Assembly (NCBI GenBank): GCA_934555865.1
Contig: CAKTFI010000062.1
Span: forward strand, 1 to 6,344
Direction of reading: 5' to 3'
Origin: an uncultured Christensenellaceae bacterium
GTDB lineage: Bacteria; Bacillota; Clostridia; Christensenellales; Christensenellaceae
DNA: 6,344 nt
Shown here in pieces: positions 6,336 through 6,344 of the stretch. The position numbers and the translations under genes were made by a program. The stretch's first letter is position 1. Every line of letters begins with the position of its first letter. The notes under the pieces were generated by a model. It was not told the origin of the DNA, searched no databases, and was given only the letters and a program-made list of their open reading frames with translations.

Positions 6336-6344
6336 AGAACACAA

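Noticed and set aside
4866..6344. A 492-codon open frame on the minus strand across permease 3
   Set aside because: It lies entirely antisense to a clearly homologous membrane protein gene. Its translation is low-complexity (rich in H, R, Q, P) as expected from the complement of GC-biased codons, and it has no recognisable domain.

Overview
The window holds three consecutive plus-strand genes. All encode the same kind of large membrane protein: an ABC-transporter permease of the FtsX/MacB superfamily with two membrane modules and two large extracytoplasmic domains. The sequence is moderately GC-rich and has strong AGGAGG-type ribosome binding sites, intrinsic terminators and low-GC spacers. 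I infer a Firmicute, most likely a gut-type clostridium such as Oscillospiraceae or a relative. No taxonomic marker gene is present, so this is only a leaning.

Layout: positions 1-1760 are the 3' two-thirds of permease 1, whose 5' end lies outside the window. Positions 1761-1942 are a 182-nt spacer with a 16-bp perfect palindrome, an orphan Shine-Dalgarno sequence and a strong terminator-like hairpin. Positions 1943-4561 are permease 2, the only complete gene (872 aa). Positions 4562-4778 are a 217-nt spacer that begins with a near copy of the first 62 nt of the earlier spacer and ends with a different terminator-like hairpin. Positions 4779-6335 are permease 3, whose reading frame closes early (518 aa). 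Its similarity to the paralogs seems to resume in another frame up to the window edge, so it looks frameshifted.

How they work together: proteins of this family do not hydrolyse ATP. They pair with a separate cytoplasmic LolD/MacB-type ATPase and typically move or sense lipids, peptides or antibiotics at the outer face of the membrane. No ATPase, sensor kinase or regulator lies in the window, so the substrate cannot be named. The three genes are clearly a tandem amplification.

The main surprises are as follows. First, permeases 1 and 2 are mosaic: their last ~500 coding bases plus 62 non-coding bases are about 91% identical at the DNA level, while the rest has diverged strongly. Second, both spacers carry a terminator-like hairpin ending only about 10 nt upstream of the next gene's ribosome binding site, which suggests readthrough or attenuation control. 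Third, permease 3 appears to be interrupted. I saw no tRNA, rRNA, CRISPR array, insertion sequence or recognisable riboswitch.
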